Counted from the stretch's first letter, positions 20,987-31,535 are shown. The stretch: DNA of 33,270 bases from Fragilaria radians (GCA_900642245.1 CAAAJI010000033.1:130862-164131), one strand, 5' to 3'. Notes: generated by a model not told the origin, from the letters alone. Made by a program: numbers and translations.

Positions 20987-21457
20987 TTGGAAATCCTTAT
21001 ACTGCAAGGAAGTGAAAGAGTTTTTATAAAGTCGGACAAAATTTGAGAAAGAGTAAGTCACATGGATGAGCAATTTTCCAAGAATAATTTTCAATAAAGC
21101 ATGGACAAGTAAGTATATGCTGGAGATGAGAGTAGGTCTTCATAATTGCAGGATCCATTGGAAGAAATGTGAGTTCAGTGTCTTGTCAATTTTAATCATA
21201 GAAAACTAGATTGTTATTAGTAAGTGTTACACAATATGGATAAGGTAAGTCAGTTTTATGCATCCATAACAAGAGGAAAAATTGGAATGAAAAAGATTGC
21301 AGTGAACTTTAGGTAGTGTGATGTTATTCAGAGAGGTCCATAGTAGTTAGTCGTTCCTTGGGAAAGGGGTGAAATTGTGCATCCCATTCGGTAGGATTTG
21401 GAAACCACACTAGAAATCATTCATAGTTTTTTCTTGGTAGTAATAGTGCAGCCACTC
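20987..21457. other. Gene-free stretch
   Basis: AT-rich sequence between the gag fragment and the second copy of the duplicated segment. I see no coding sequence or repeat; further decayed Ty3/Gypsy sequence is possible but not recognisable. Confidence 0.45.
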
Positions 21458-23125
21458 TGCTTCTGGAACTGCATCTTAAAAAAACTTGCATTGAGCTAAT
21501 GTCATGATGGAGTCAACACATGCTCACAAAGGTAGAATAAATACTAGAATGTGCGGCAATCTCAATAATCCTTCCTTTGCCCTGAATAATCCCAAACTGG
21601 CCCAGAGATCCAGAATGAGGAAATTAATCAACTCACCTTATTTTCAGTCAGGATTTGACATACTTCAAGTGATAAGGTGAGAGAAAGATGTAAGGATCTA
21701 TTAGGCTGAAGATTTTTCAAGCATGTATGTTTTGATTAGGCGCAACCAAATTGCCATATGGCCCTGGATGCATTTCATCCTCTCTTGTGTCTGGATACAA
21801 TTTATTTTCTCCTGGCATAGTATGAAATAAATGAGAGGAAGGAAGAAGAAATAAAAATGAGTTTGGATTTCTGTATTGCCAAGTAACAGCAAGGGATCAC
21901 ATACTAGTGTTGGAAGAATTTTTATTCATATTCGAATTCCAAATGTCATTGACCTTAGATATTGAAATTCGGCTTCCTAAAGTGATACTCTGTTCGCGCT
22001 TACGAAAGCAATAACAACAGAAAGTAAGGGCTTTACGAATCTTTCCCTTTGCCAAAGATCTCATGCGGACAAAGATAAGGAAGAACCAAAAGCCTTGTAA
22101 TGGCTCACATAGCACGGATAAAAAATCTAGCACAAAGTGCGACCAGTTGAATGCATGAGTTATGGACCATACAATAGAAGGTACCCAAGTGATTAGAAAA
22201 GCTAACGAGTAAAGAATGGCTTGTTCACCTACTCGCATCACAGTCTTTCGGCTTCGAGGGTTACTTTCAGTTGTATATCGATCCATTCGACTGTGAGTCC
22301 TCCAAACTTCATAAGCAATACAGCCCATTGAATATATACAAACAAAAATGCAAATACAAAGCGGTGCATGGAATAATGATAGTGACACAATCCAAGCTTT
22401 GTTACCTCGATCGCATGGGACTCCTGTTAAAAAGTAACTACTTCCATCGCAATCAACCGGGTCTCCGATGATCCAGCATACAGGACCTGTATAGTTGTAT
22501 AGTTTCAAAGGAATTAGTGATGTCGCAGAAAAAAAAGAGAAGATCAAAACTATTGCATGTATCCGATGCTCAATGACCGCAAGCTTCCGGTTCGTCCATT
22601 TGTATTTAATGACCAATAGAAAATAAAAGGCGATACAGCTATTGTACAAAGGAGCACCAACTGCAAGCTGGAGAAGGAAGCCTTGAATATCGCAGGTTGT
22701 TTTATTCCCCGCGCTCATGGGACCATATCCGATGGGACTTGCCCAAGTCGACGTGAACCATGCCATGGCAGCGAAAAGGTCAAAGATGGTCATATACAGT
22801 ATTGTTCTTTCAATCGAATTCAACTCTCGTTTCTTTTTTCTATCGCAGAAGATCACATAAATGACAAATATACTCGAAGGAATGGATATTGCTGCGGCAC
22901 ATTTTGGCGTTACGGCAATAATCCAGTCAAATTTGGACCAAAGTATTGCTGGATCACTCATATTGGGCTTGATGGTAACAAAGGTTTGATCATACGGGTT
23001 TATAATATTTTGGGATGGATCCAAAAGCATTTCAAAATGACCCCATCTTCTCTTATCAATTTTACAACGTTTCCCAACTTTAGCTTATTTGCCAAACGCA
23101 AGGTGATATTGGAATTGCCCTTTGC
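21458..23125. repeat. Duplicated segment, copy B
   Basis: Same-orientation copy of 14808-16468, about 6.65 kb away. It contains receptor B and its downstream flank. Decayed similarity continues upstream of the gene to about 23728 (TTCAAATGCA near 23195, GGCCAGATCCAGAG at 23507-23520, ATCTCAGATTATCA near 23715). Confidence 0.93.
21897..22961 (-). CDS. Seven-transmembrane receptor, copy B (cAMP-receptor-like)
   Basis: This intronless gene encodes 354 residues from the ATG at 22959-22961 (MSDPAI), equivalent to the start of copy A. An in-frame ATG 23 codons upstream (23028-23030, MLLDPSQ) would give 377 residues. The equivalent ATG in copy A is out of frame because of a net 2-bp length difference, which is why I prefer MSDP. 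The seven membrane segments, the CDIQGF and EPLQGF motifs, the loop cysteines and the Ser-rich tail match copy A. The 16 residue differences include R/L, P/S, F/I, A/T, V/A, K/R, S/L and T/M. Both copies are open throughout, so both may be expressed. The family assignment, as for copy A, is by resemblance to cAMP-receptor-like GPCRs. Confidence 0.88.
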   Translation of the reverse strand: MSDPAILWSKFDWIIAVTPKCAAAISIPSSIFVIYVIFCDRKKKRELNSIERTILYMTIFDLFAAMAWFTSTWASPIGYGPMSAGNKTTCDIQGFLLQLAVGAPLYNSCIAFYFLLVIKYKWTNRKLAVIEHRIHAIVLIFSFFSATSLIPLKLYNYTGPVCWIIGDPVDCDGSSYFLTGVPCDRGNKAWIVSLSLFHAPLCICIFVCIYSMGCIAYEVWRTHSRMDRYTTESNPRSRKTVMRVGEQAILYSLAFLITWVPSIVWSITHAFNWSHFVLDFLSVLCEPLQGFWFFLIFVRMRSLAKGKIRKALTFCCYCFRKREQSITLGSRISISKVNDIWNSNMNKNSSNTSM

Positions 23126-23930
23126 TAAGTAATGATGTAGCTCAAGATTCCCATATGTAAAGTTTTACCCTTTGAATCTTTGGATGCTTCTCATTCAAAT
23201 GCAGAATTTATGTCGATATATGTGTGGAGTAATCCATGACCTCAAATTATGACATTAGTGACTTACTGTGTGGGTGACTTTTCTTATAGTCAACAAGTGT
23301 CACGACGTGATTGGCTATAAAAACTTATCTTCAAAAAACCAGTACACAATGAGATGACAACTTTTGTCTGAAGCGCTGTATGGCACAATGGATAAAATAG
23401 AAATCAAACCCAAAAAGAGGTTGGCTGCAAGTTCAAAAAAAGTTCCTCATGAGACAGTTTTATTCTGCACAAAAATTGATGAAACAAATATGAGATGCTA
23501 GATAGAGGCCAGATCCAGAGTTGGCTATATAGAGATGGAGAATGATTTACAGGTTTGAATCTTTACAGTGCAGATACAAGGTTATCGAGATAAATCACTT
23601 AGAAAAAACGAAATATTTTACTACAAATTGGAATATACCACAAAAAAAAGGGGGGAAAGAGAAATCAGCCCTACTCCTCAAACACCATGTTCTATATATA
23701 ATATACCTCAGCTGATCTCAGATTATCAAAACACAAAACCATATTGATCAATGAGGCCAACTTTGCAAAGAAAATAATCAGTGAGGCCCACAAAAATAAA
23801 GTACCAAAGCGATACGACCTAACCACACTTCTGCATACGACATTCCAGATTCCCCAGTTAAAACTTTGGAATCACCGATTAGTGAATCATCCTTTCGTGT
23901 AATTTTCCACCACCGCCAACAAGCATATAT
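22962..23930. other. Divergent intergenic region between receptor B and Elp6 gene
   Basis: This should hold the promoters of receptor B (minus) and the Elp6-like gene (plus). The part nearest receptor B includes the possible 23-codon N-terminal extension and decayed similarity to the region upstream of receptor A. No gene is seen. Confidence 0.55.
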
Positions 23931-24932
23931 ATGAGTGTCGTCCATTCCTCTACAGTTTCATTGGGACAAGCATTTCCATGGAATACAAGTGAATCCTATC
24001 CAAAGTGTGTTCTTGTGACTGATTCGATTGAAACAGATGGACGATTTGTCTTGTATGCAATGGTTCAAGATCTCCTCAATTCCTCCAATCCTCAACTAAG
24101 TAGTAGTAGGAGGTTTGGTGTCGTTCCTCCCAAAGACGACAAGTCTCCAAACGATACTAAATCTATCTTATGGTTGTCATGTCATGGAATGTCAGAGGGA
24201 CAAATTCGTACATCCTTGAAAAAGATTGGTTGTGAGGATGTCGTCAACAACAACAACAATAACAAAATTCGAAAGGATGGAATGACGACGAATTCAGGAT
24301 TTTCGACTCAATCCTTGGTTATTCATAATGTACTCTTGGATTGGTCCACAACACAATCCTCACGTGATCCTGAAATTTATTTGAAATCATTATATCACAA
24401 GATAAAAGATTGGTCTACTACACGTCCATTCCGCAATTGGATCGTTTTGGACGATATATCAGCCATGGAACACTGTATTTCTCATGATGGATATTTCTAT
24501 GGATTTCTATCTTACCTAACACATTTACCGAATGTACATTTGATCATGCGATGCTCCAATGATTCGGATCAACGTATGGTGTCTGTTGCATCCTCGTCTT
24601 CGACTACCCATGTCTCGGGACTACCTGTGAATTCCACGAATTGGATTGGAGCCAGTGGACGACCACCATTACAAAATTGTATTTATTCGGATATCCATGA
24701 TAAGATTCCAATCGATCGAGCATTAGTCGAATGGGCAGATTGGATTGTAGATGTCGTACCATTATCAAGTGGACCATCCCGAGAAGCTCATGGTCGAATA
24801 GTCTTTACTCCTCGTATCCATCATAGTACTAAAAGTCAAGCACAAGCGAAAAGTCAATCACAAGAAGCAGTAGTCGTGTTCAATTATTGTTTGCATGATA
24901 CATCTGTTCAGGTTATTCGACTCAAACGATGA
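23931..24932 (+). CDS. ELP6: Elongator complex subunit 6-like protein
   Basis: This intronless gene encodes 333 residues from ATG 23931. Elp6 forms a RecA-like hexamer with Elp4 and Elp5 that helps Elongator modify wobble uridine of cytosolic tRNAs. Features that fit are an opening strand VLVTDSIETDGRFVLYAM (residues about 27-44), ILWLSCHGMSEGQIRTSLKK with a KIGCE segment (78-103), a Walker-B-like strand WIVLDDISAMEHC (about 166-178), a helix FLSYLTHLP and strand HLIMRC, and near the end WADWIVDVVPLSSGPSREAHG with RIVF, like the PL-x-x-G-x-x-x-x-x-HG of Elp6. As expected for Elp6, no Walker A P-loop is present. A poly-Asn insertion (about 105-111, encoded by AAC repeats near 24246-24265) and a Ser/Thr-rich insertion lie in loops. 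Elp5, or a related RecA-like protein, is the alternative. AATAAA at 24954-24959 may help 3' end formation. Confidence 0.68.
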   Translation: MSVVHSSTVSLGQAFPWNTSESYPKCVLVTDSIETDGRFVLYAMVQDLLNSSNPQLSSSRRFGVVPPKDDKSPNDTKSILWLSCHGMSEGQIRTSLKKIGCEDVVNNNNNNKIRKDGMTTNSGFSTQSLVIHNVLLDWSTTQSSRDPEIYLKSLYHKIKDWSTTRPFRNWIVLDDISAMEHCISHDGYFYGFLSYLTHLPNVHLIMRCSNDSDQRMVSVASSSSTTHVSGLPVNSTNWIGASGRPPLQNCIYSDIHDKIPIDRALVEWADWIVDVVPLSSGPSREAHGRIVFTPRIHHSTKSQAQAKSQSQEAVVVFNYCLHDTSVQVIRLKR

Positions 24933-25266
24933 ACAAAAGGGATACAAACAACAAATAAATTATAACTATTGGTATTCGACCATATTTGGATTGGAGAATA
25001 TCATTACATATACATTATGTGCCAGCTATGTTGTCATGAAATATAAGTAGCTATATGATTGTAATAAATGTACCATAGGTGTTATGGTATTATCTCTCTC
25101 AGTACAATCGACATGATGTTATTGGTAGGGGAAAACACCATAATTCTATGTCAGGGTCTGAATGCTAGGATTCCGTGTCCATATCCATTACCTAGCTCGT
25201 GCTACCTCCGGCATCAACGGATATTTTATGGGTGGGTAAGTTTCGTTGGCCTTTTGTGTTCGTTTT
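24933..25266. other. Convergent spacer
   Basis: 334 bp between two convergent genes. It holds the 3' flanks of the Elp6-like gene and of the glycosyltransferase-like gene; nothing else is recognised. Confidence 0.5.
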
Positions 25267-26313
25267 TCATATCGTGAGACTGTCATAACAACTAGAATTC
25301 CAAACTGTAAGCCATTCCCTGGCAATATCTGCACGATTATCCAATACTTGACCATCATGTACAAGATGTAGTTCGATACCTCGTTTGATGGCATCATGAG
25401 AAAAATGCACGGCAACGATTGTGGATGGTGTTCGTTCCCGACAAAGTTCCGACGTCCAGGGTATACCCAAGCGTGGTAACCTAGATTCGAAGGGACGTCC
25501 AAAGACACGAGAATCATTTTGAAATTGATCTGGCTTTGATTGTGACCATTCATGCAATGCCATCATATCTGTCCATAGAGTATAAAAACGACGACGTTGA
25601 CGCTTCCGAAGTGGATAGGTTTTTTCAACCGTCTCCTTTTGGATGGCATCTCGTTCTAGGAGACTAGAAACAATATCCTGAGCTACCCGAATCCATTCTT
25701 CGGCGGAACCTGAAACTAAATCCGGTATAAACCTATCATGTACCGTGAGACGTCCGTCATGAGGGAGGGGATGGGTTTCAAAGTAACGTAACGGGAAGAC
25801 ATCGTAATCTGACATCCAACCTCCTCCGACGTTGGCCATGGCCACCCAACGCCAAATACACATTTTGTTATATCCGTCCAACCAGGTATGATCCATGGCA
25901 TAATGTAATGGTAGATACATTGGATGAGATTTTGCATCATTCAACGATAAGACGATGGGTTCAAAGCCGACATCAGCCCAAGTTTGTTTCCACAATTGAA
26001 GCAATGATTCATCCCCCGATAATGACATTTCTGTGACAAATGCGTCTTCTAATAGTGGATTGAAGAAAGTGTATATGATGGGACGTTTTCTAGTCTCATC
26101 GTAAAGGGAACGATGCTGTCGAAATAGAATTGATTTATCATTGTCAATAACGACAAAAGTGAATGCAACGACAAAGAGAAGAAGAATCCAAGCACATTGA
26201 AAGATTCTTCTTCTTGAACAGGGAATCATGATGGAATTCTCTGATTGGTGAAGCATACGACTATGCAATCCATGGATGTTGGAACGCACGTCACTCGTCT
26301 TTGGATGACACAT
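25267..26313 (-). CDS. Type II membrane glycosyltransferase-like protein
   Basis: This intronless gene encodes 348 residues, starting at the first ATG, 26311-26313 (MCHPKTS). A single membrane segment follows at about 37-56 (IFQCAWILLLFVVAFTFVVI), preceded by basic CSRRR, which gives a type II orientation typical of Golgi glycosyltransferases. The lumenal part has a DxD motif, D169-Y-D171, in NVGGGWMSDYDVFPL. The preceding KMCIWRWVAMANV fits the K-x-R-x-x-x-L/M-x-x-x-G-G pattern of the sugar-binding region of DxD-type transferases (GT32-like). Sequence before it (IIYTFFNPL, then LLQLWKQTWADVGFEPIVLS) resembles the N-terminal nucleotide-sugar fold. The C-terminal half is poorly recognisable. 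The sugar donor and acceptor cannot be told. Divergent with the TPR gene over a 593-bp gap. Confidence 0.72.
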   Translation of the reverse strand: MCHPKTSDVRSNIHGLHSRMLHQSENSIMIPCSRRRIFQCAWILLLFVVAFTFVVIDNDKSILFRQHRSLYDETRKRPIIYTFFNPLLEDAFVTEMSLSGDESLLQLWKQTWADVGFEPIVLSLNDAKSHPMYLPLHYAMDHTWLDGYNKMCIWRWVAMANVGGGWMSDYDVFPLRYFETHPLPHDGRLTVHDRFIPDLVSGSAEEWIRVAQDIVSSLLERDAIQKETVEKTYPLRKRQRRRFYTLWTDMMALHEWSQSKPDQFQNDSRVFGRPFESRLPRLGIPWTSELCRERTPSTIVAVHFSHDAIKRGIELHLVHDGQVLDNRADIAREWLTVWNSSCYDSLTI

Positions 26314-26906
26314 ATTAAACTTGAGACATGACAACAATAACCAATAGAAAAAATCGATGTCATTCCTTAAATAAATTCCTCATTCCCACAGAATTCAGAT
26401 TCCTATGATAAGATTCGAATAACGACGTAAGAACATTTCTGGCGACCAAAGAAAGTGTGACAAAACTTTCCTGGATATTTTTTTGGATAGTCGTTTGATC
26501 ATCATATCTGTAGGTTCTAATACTCATTTCTCAACCTACACGAATCAGGGCGTTCAAATTTCGTATCTGAATTTATGATGAAGTGTCGTAAAATCAGTAT
26601 TGACCTTTTTATTCCGGGACCTGAAGAAGGCAGTTTTCAGCAGGTTTTGAAATCGACCTAGGGTAGGTAAAAGTGGTTACGTGCTGTCTACGTTGAAACG
26701 AAATTGAAATTTTGGTTGATTACATGTGTATCCGCCCTGTTTTTTGGGGAATACGATGTTTGTAGAGTTGAACGATTTCGTATACTGGAAAATGAAAATT
26801 CCTGAACCAAGCATTTCAGTTGAGTTGTGATCTGATTCCATACACACACACAGAGAACGTAACTCCATAGCTCAGCTAAGACACGAAAGACAGCCATCAT
26901 CTCCGG
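26314..26906. other. Divergent intergenic region
   Basis: 593 bp between the heads of the glycosyltransferase-like gene (minus) and the TPR gene (plus); presumably both promoters. Short minus-strand frames at 26677-26930 are not supported as genes. Confidence 0.5.
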
Positions 26907-28637
26907 ATGAATTCTAACGGTGAATATCAAATTCAGTCATTGGAAGAGAAACAAATGATCTCATCCTTGTCACCAAAAACTATGGAACAGCATATTGTAA
27001 TAAGACTATCAAATGATGGCGGCGATGTCGTGATATCAACATGCTCGAATTTTTTAGATTCTGGAAGCGAGGAGGAGAAGCTTGACTGCAGTCCATTGAG
27101 AGGAGATTGTTTCCAACCCTCTTTGGTACCCACTTGTGGAGGAAACAAGACACCGCCTTCTTCGTTATCTCCAGATTCGATGAAACAGGTATCCAAGAAA
27201 ACAAGCCCCACATCTATTTTAGATATTGAAAACTTGAAAGAAGGCGGTGCAACGCCTTCCATGGATGCCTATTTCGACGATTCTCTTCTTCAGATTATTC
27301 AGGAATTTGAGTATGTTGCTCGCAAGGAAGACACAGAAGATAACTTACAAACGATACCTTCATCTCCGGTTCCTGAACGTCCTCCTCGTAAGCCAACCCA
27401 TAGACGATTGGTACGTTCACATTCCGATTATATGGAGCGGCCAAAGTCTCGAGGCTCTGAACGGAACCAACGGCACTCGAAACAACCGCAACATGGTTCC
27501 AAGATTCAAAGGTTCCATTCTCTTGATGGAACTCAGGATGCTTCAAATGATGAATCTCAATTTTTGCAGCATCCACTCTTGAGTCATGCTTCAGAAGACC
27601 AGGGATGCCATCAATCCAAACTTTACCACCTACAGAAAATGGCTCATGCCAGTTTCGTAGAGGGTGATATAATTTCCACTATCAAGTGCTTAGAGACAAT
27701 CATTCCAATCCAAATGAATCACATGGGTTCTCATCACATTGATGTTGCCGCCTCCCTGGAACAACTCGCGGTAGCGCAATTGCAACTTCCTCATCATGTG
27801 GAATATGCCCATGCGAATTATCGAAAAGCACTTTGTATTCAGCGGAGTCGAAAGGGACACTACCATCCGGATGTTGCACATATTTTAACTCAAATAGCGT
27901 GCATCGAGTTTTATTCGGGTGATATTGCTGGTGCCGAAGCTAATTTTGAAGGAGCGTTAGACATCTATCGTTATTTGCAGCATTCAACAAACGATAGTCA
28001 TAGTCATGGCGACAATGTCAGATTACAAAGCAATTGGAATACACAGATTGCTGATGCATTATGTAGTCTTGGAACTTTACACATGAAGCAAATGAGATTT
28101 TCTTGTGCGATACAACACTTTGTCGAGGCCTTGGAGGTAAGTTATTCTATGTGTGATAATTGAATGCTCACTTTTATTTTGTTTATTGACACTATAACTG
28201 CAATTCTGTTGGTGGCTCAGATTCAAAAACAATTTGATGATGTTTTCGGTTCTGGCTATTTGATAACCTTGGATAACTTGGGATTTTCGTACTACAGAAA
28301 TAAGCAATACAATGAAGCTTTGGTGGTAAGAGTCTTATCATGAATTTCACAAATCTTACCCTTCTGATGATTTTCTTTTTCTATCAATCTCTTTCAGATT
28401 TATGAGGACATGTTGCGTATCCAAGTCACATGTTTCCAGGGATACAACATGGATTGTTTCCGAACGTTACGAAAATTAAATTCAGTTTATTGTAAATTGA
28501 ATCGATTAAATCTTGCCATTGACACTACCTTGGAATCTATATCGTTTCAACAAAATGCGGTATTCAGAGATGAAAGTGTCATGGACAAAACTTTGCAGCT
28601 TTTGCAACATTTGAGAGAAAGAGGAGATGAAATGTAG
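26907..28637 (+). CDS. TPR-containing protein, three exons
   Basis: The gene has exons 26907-28136, 28221-28325 and 28398-28637, giving 524 residues. Introns of 84 bp (GTAAGT...CTCAG) and 72 bp (GTAAGA...TTCAG) both fall between codons. The first 235 residues look disordered: rich in Ser, Pro and charge, with PERPPRKP and an RRLVRSHSDYMERP-type basic patch and RFHSLDG, possible phosphorylation and 14-3-3 sites. From about 244 TPR-like helix pairs begin: LQKMAHASFVEGDIISTIKCL; AASLEQLAVAQLQLP with ANYRKALCIQRSR; VAHILTQIACIEFYSGD with FEGALDIYRYL; ALCSLGTLHMKQMRFSCAIQ with FVEALE; LITLDNLGFSYYRNKQYNEAL with IYEDMLRIQ; then FRTLRKLNSVYCKLNRLNLA. Spacing of about 42 residues in the middle suggests the kinesin-light-chain-like type. 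It is probably a protein-interaction scaffold; the partner is unknown. The predicted splice sites keep one continuous TPR array, which supports them. Confidence 0.85.
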
Positions 28638-28950
28638 AAATAGATGATGACGAAATTGATCCTTATGTAATGTGATAGTTAAATGTACATAATTATGGAA
28701 TGTCTAATATGCTAGTAATAGGAAAAGTGACTTTCACAATCGTTAGAAATAGGAAGTTGATGTGATAACATTGCCATTAGATCCATCATTAATTGGATTT
28801 GGTAAAGTGGATAGATATTACGATGGACAATTAACAAAATCGCTAAAGTTCAACGAGAATCTTTGTTGATTGGAATACAAAATAGGGATAGGACATCAAG
28901 TCCAAGGATAATACATCATGAAACATTTCCATGACTACCTAACCTTCTCA
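28638..28950. other. Convergent spacer
   Basis: 313 bp between the 3' ends of the TPR gene and of the alpha/beta hydrolase gene. Nothing recognisable. Confidence 0.5.
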
Positions 28951-30485
28951 TCAAAGGTTGAGCTGCTGTTTGATGTAACGAATCACCGCTGGTATGTATA
29001 TTTCTCCAGTTGCCCTAGAATCTCTCGACAATTTGTATTTATCAAAATCTAATACGGGAATATTCATCGCTTGTGCTATCGGCAAAAGGGGAGATAACAT
29101 TCGGATCATGGCATTATTGACCTCATCCGTAAGGAACGATATATGATTGGGAGCATCAGGACCATCAAATACAATTGCCAATCGCGGTGGAAGAGGAATG
29201 GTATCTGATAGTCGTTGTGATAAGGTAAGTTGTAATTCTTCTCGATTGGACGCAGTGATGATCGAAATATCTTTGGGAATACCATCCATGCCACCAAATC
29301 GTTTGGGGGAGACAGCACCATCATTCATAGACATGACAAACAAGGCATCGGTGGTTACCTTCCGACCATTCTCAGGACGTCGAGGAAATCCAGCAATGCA
29401 AACTCGAGCCCATGTCGAATCTCCGATACTTAATGCAGTACCTGTACCCAAGGAATGTCCCACGATGGCAAATGACGTAGGTTGGATGTTCCAAGTGCTT
29501 TGTAGAGTCTGAAGTAATGATTCGGTAATACGAAGCCGATCCAAGGATCCAGTTTCATAGGATGCTGCTAAGGATTCCGGATACTCAGCACTCAAACAGA
29601 GGAATCCTACAAATGTATATATATACATATCAGCCATGACGTGAGCCAACAGCAATAAATACAACAACAACAACCACACACACACAATTGAATAAACATT
29701 AAATACAATCACATAGATATAAATATCTTACCTTCTCTTGCCAACGCTTCTGCTAGGTGACTTAGATCAAACCGACTTCCGAGATAACCATGCGCCAACA
29801 ATACCACAGGAACAGAAGTTGGTAATGGATATAAGGCACCATCAAGAATGGATGATACTGTTGGTTTCAAAGCAAATCCTTGTTCGACAAATCCTGGTAT
29901 GAATTCCCATCTCGCTAGTAGTTGACCGATACGACGTATAGATATTTTATGATCATAGGATACGGGTGTCAGATTTGAATTCTTAGATTGTATCCCTCTG
30001 TTGTTTTTGCTACTACCCTTGTCATCAATAGCATAATCTCCTCCTCCTCCTCCTACATCTTTCTTCCCTATAGGATACCACATGGCAACAGGAATTGTCA
30101 CTCCTTCAATATAAAGTTCCATCGGACGATATGCGATCGGTATGTCTATCGATTTCATCCTTGAATCGGAAGTAATTTGTTCTCCTATGGATGAATCTTG
30201 AGGGGAGGAGGAAGAAAATGAAGATGTGACTTGCGAAGGAATCCCCCCAAACATGGAAGAAAAGCCAACAAGGCTCATTTGTTGTAGAAATATAGTCCTT
30301 TTGACCGTCATCATGGCTTTGATAGGACTAAGCGACGACATGGCATGTGTCAATGGAAGAGATGCCATCCATGGAACGATGAAACATGTTGAAAATGGGA
30401 TATGCATGGTTGTGACACAGAGAAAACAATAATTTTCGACTGTTGCATTCCAATTTGAAGAAAAATATCCAGTCAGATACTCCAT
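28951..30485 (-). CDS. Alpha/beta hydrolase, PAF-acetylhydrolase/dienelactone-hydrolase-like, two exons
   Basis: Exon 1 runs from ATG 30483-30485 to 29732 and exon 2 from 29606 to 28951, giving 469 residues. The 125-bp intron (29607-29731; GTAAGA...TTGTAG) splits a Gly codon, and joining gives ALAREG-FLCLSAEY, the usual run into the second half of the fold. HGYLGSRFDLSHLAEALARE (232-251) supplies the oxyanion-hole region, and GHSLG (301-305) holds the nucleophile Ser303. The probable catalytic His is in NHISF (PDAPNHISFLTDE), the context seen in PAF-acetylhydrolase-like enzymes; the acid may be the Asp of MNDGAVSP or a nearby Asp. Residues 1-100 are Ser-rich with several Met, and the first 45 are hydrophobic, so an N-terminal targeting signal or a downstream start such as MHIPFSTC (residue 27) is possible. 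A Gly-rich insertion (GGGGGDYAIDD, about 145) is encoded by a CTCCTC repeat. Substrate, probably an ester or lipid, is not predictable. Confidence 0.82.
29607..29731 (-). other. Intron with ACA/CA microsatellite
   Basis: The only intron of the hydrolase gene. Its plus strand has (ACA)n followed by (CA)n at about 29661-29686. GTAAGA at the donor and TTGTAG at the acceptor are standard. A branch point cannot be named. Confidence 0.75.
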
Positions 30486-31535
30486 TGACTCGAGAATTCA
30501 CAATTTTAAGTTTCAATTATTTTTGTTCACATGACTATCCACTGGAGTTTTTTTTCTCCTCTCAATCCAACAAAAAAAATGAAGGATCTCAGAATGATGA
30601 TGCTGGACTCATGTTCAATGAGATAAATATTCAAGAAGGTCCATTTGCCTTAAATGAGGAATACTACAATACAGGCTTTAAAAGGAGAAGCAATTGGCAA
30701 TGTGTGGAAAGAAATAAACCAGGAAGACATCTCAAAAGGAAGGAAATTAATTGGAAATTGGTGGAATTCATTGAAAAAGATGTAGCCTTTAGGACATGGT
30801 TGTAAGATCTGGGTAATTTGCAGGCAACAGGAGTAGGTCTTTTGAATAAATATCCTCATTTCATTGCTGACCGATTTGATCCTCTTTTCTGAGGAGCCAA
30901 GTTACACCTTTGCTGAGCGATAACTTGAAAAGACTAGTTCAGCTCCTTTTTCTTGTTTTGTCATGAAATTATTCCCCTATTCAGAAAGACACTACTTTGC
31001 ACTCCTTTTGTCTCTTTTCCAAAATCTAATCAACAAAGAAGGAGTTATATCCTGTGTTTCTGTATCCCCCGTCTTTTTTATAATTGGAAGCATCACAATA
31101 GGAATGGATTTGACTAAAGCCTCAAATGGTTGCAAAGGCTGGGTCTATATTTACTATAAAAGGGATCTGTTTTGACCAACGGGTAATGCCACAAGGATGA
31201 TACTTTTTGAGCTGAAGTTGTCTCTTCACCTTCAGGTAATTGACAAATTCTTGGTTTGTAATCCTTGTTGAAAGGTGGGCGGTTTACATCGAAATTGGCC
31301 TAACGAAAGTTATAGCAATTTCAAATACCTTGTCCCTTTACGCAATGATGAGAAACATCTTCTCGTTGCCATGACATCAGTTTTACTTGATTATATGCTT
31401 CATATACTACTACTTTACACTCTGCTCAAACAATCTACTTTGGTATAATACCGAAATAGACAAACTTCTTAGTCAATGTTGACATCATTTATTCAGACAG
31501 ATCAATGCGATTGCATGTTACATGTTAAGTTATAG
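30486..31535. other. Gene-poor region with a weak open frame
   Basis: A plus-strand frame from ATG 30611 to 30805 (64 residues, Lys- and Glu-rich, MFNEINIQEG to AFRTWL) and further broken stretches to about 31175 have no recognised family. This could be a decayed mobile element or chance. It should also contain the promoter of the hydrolase gene and the 3' flank of the gene at 31536. Confidence 0.4.

Noticed and set aside
30611..30805. 64-residue plus-strand frame downstream of the hydrolase start
   Set aside because: Short, Lys-rich and without relatives I can name; reported only as part of the spacer.
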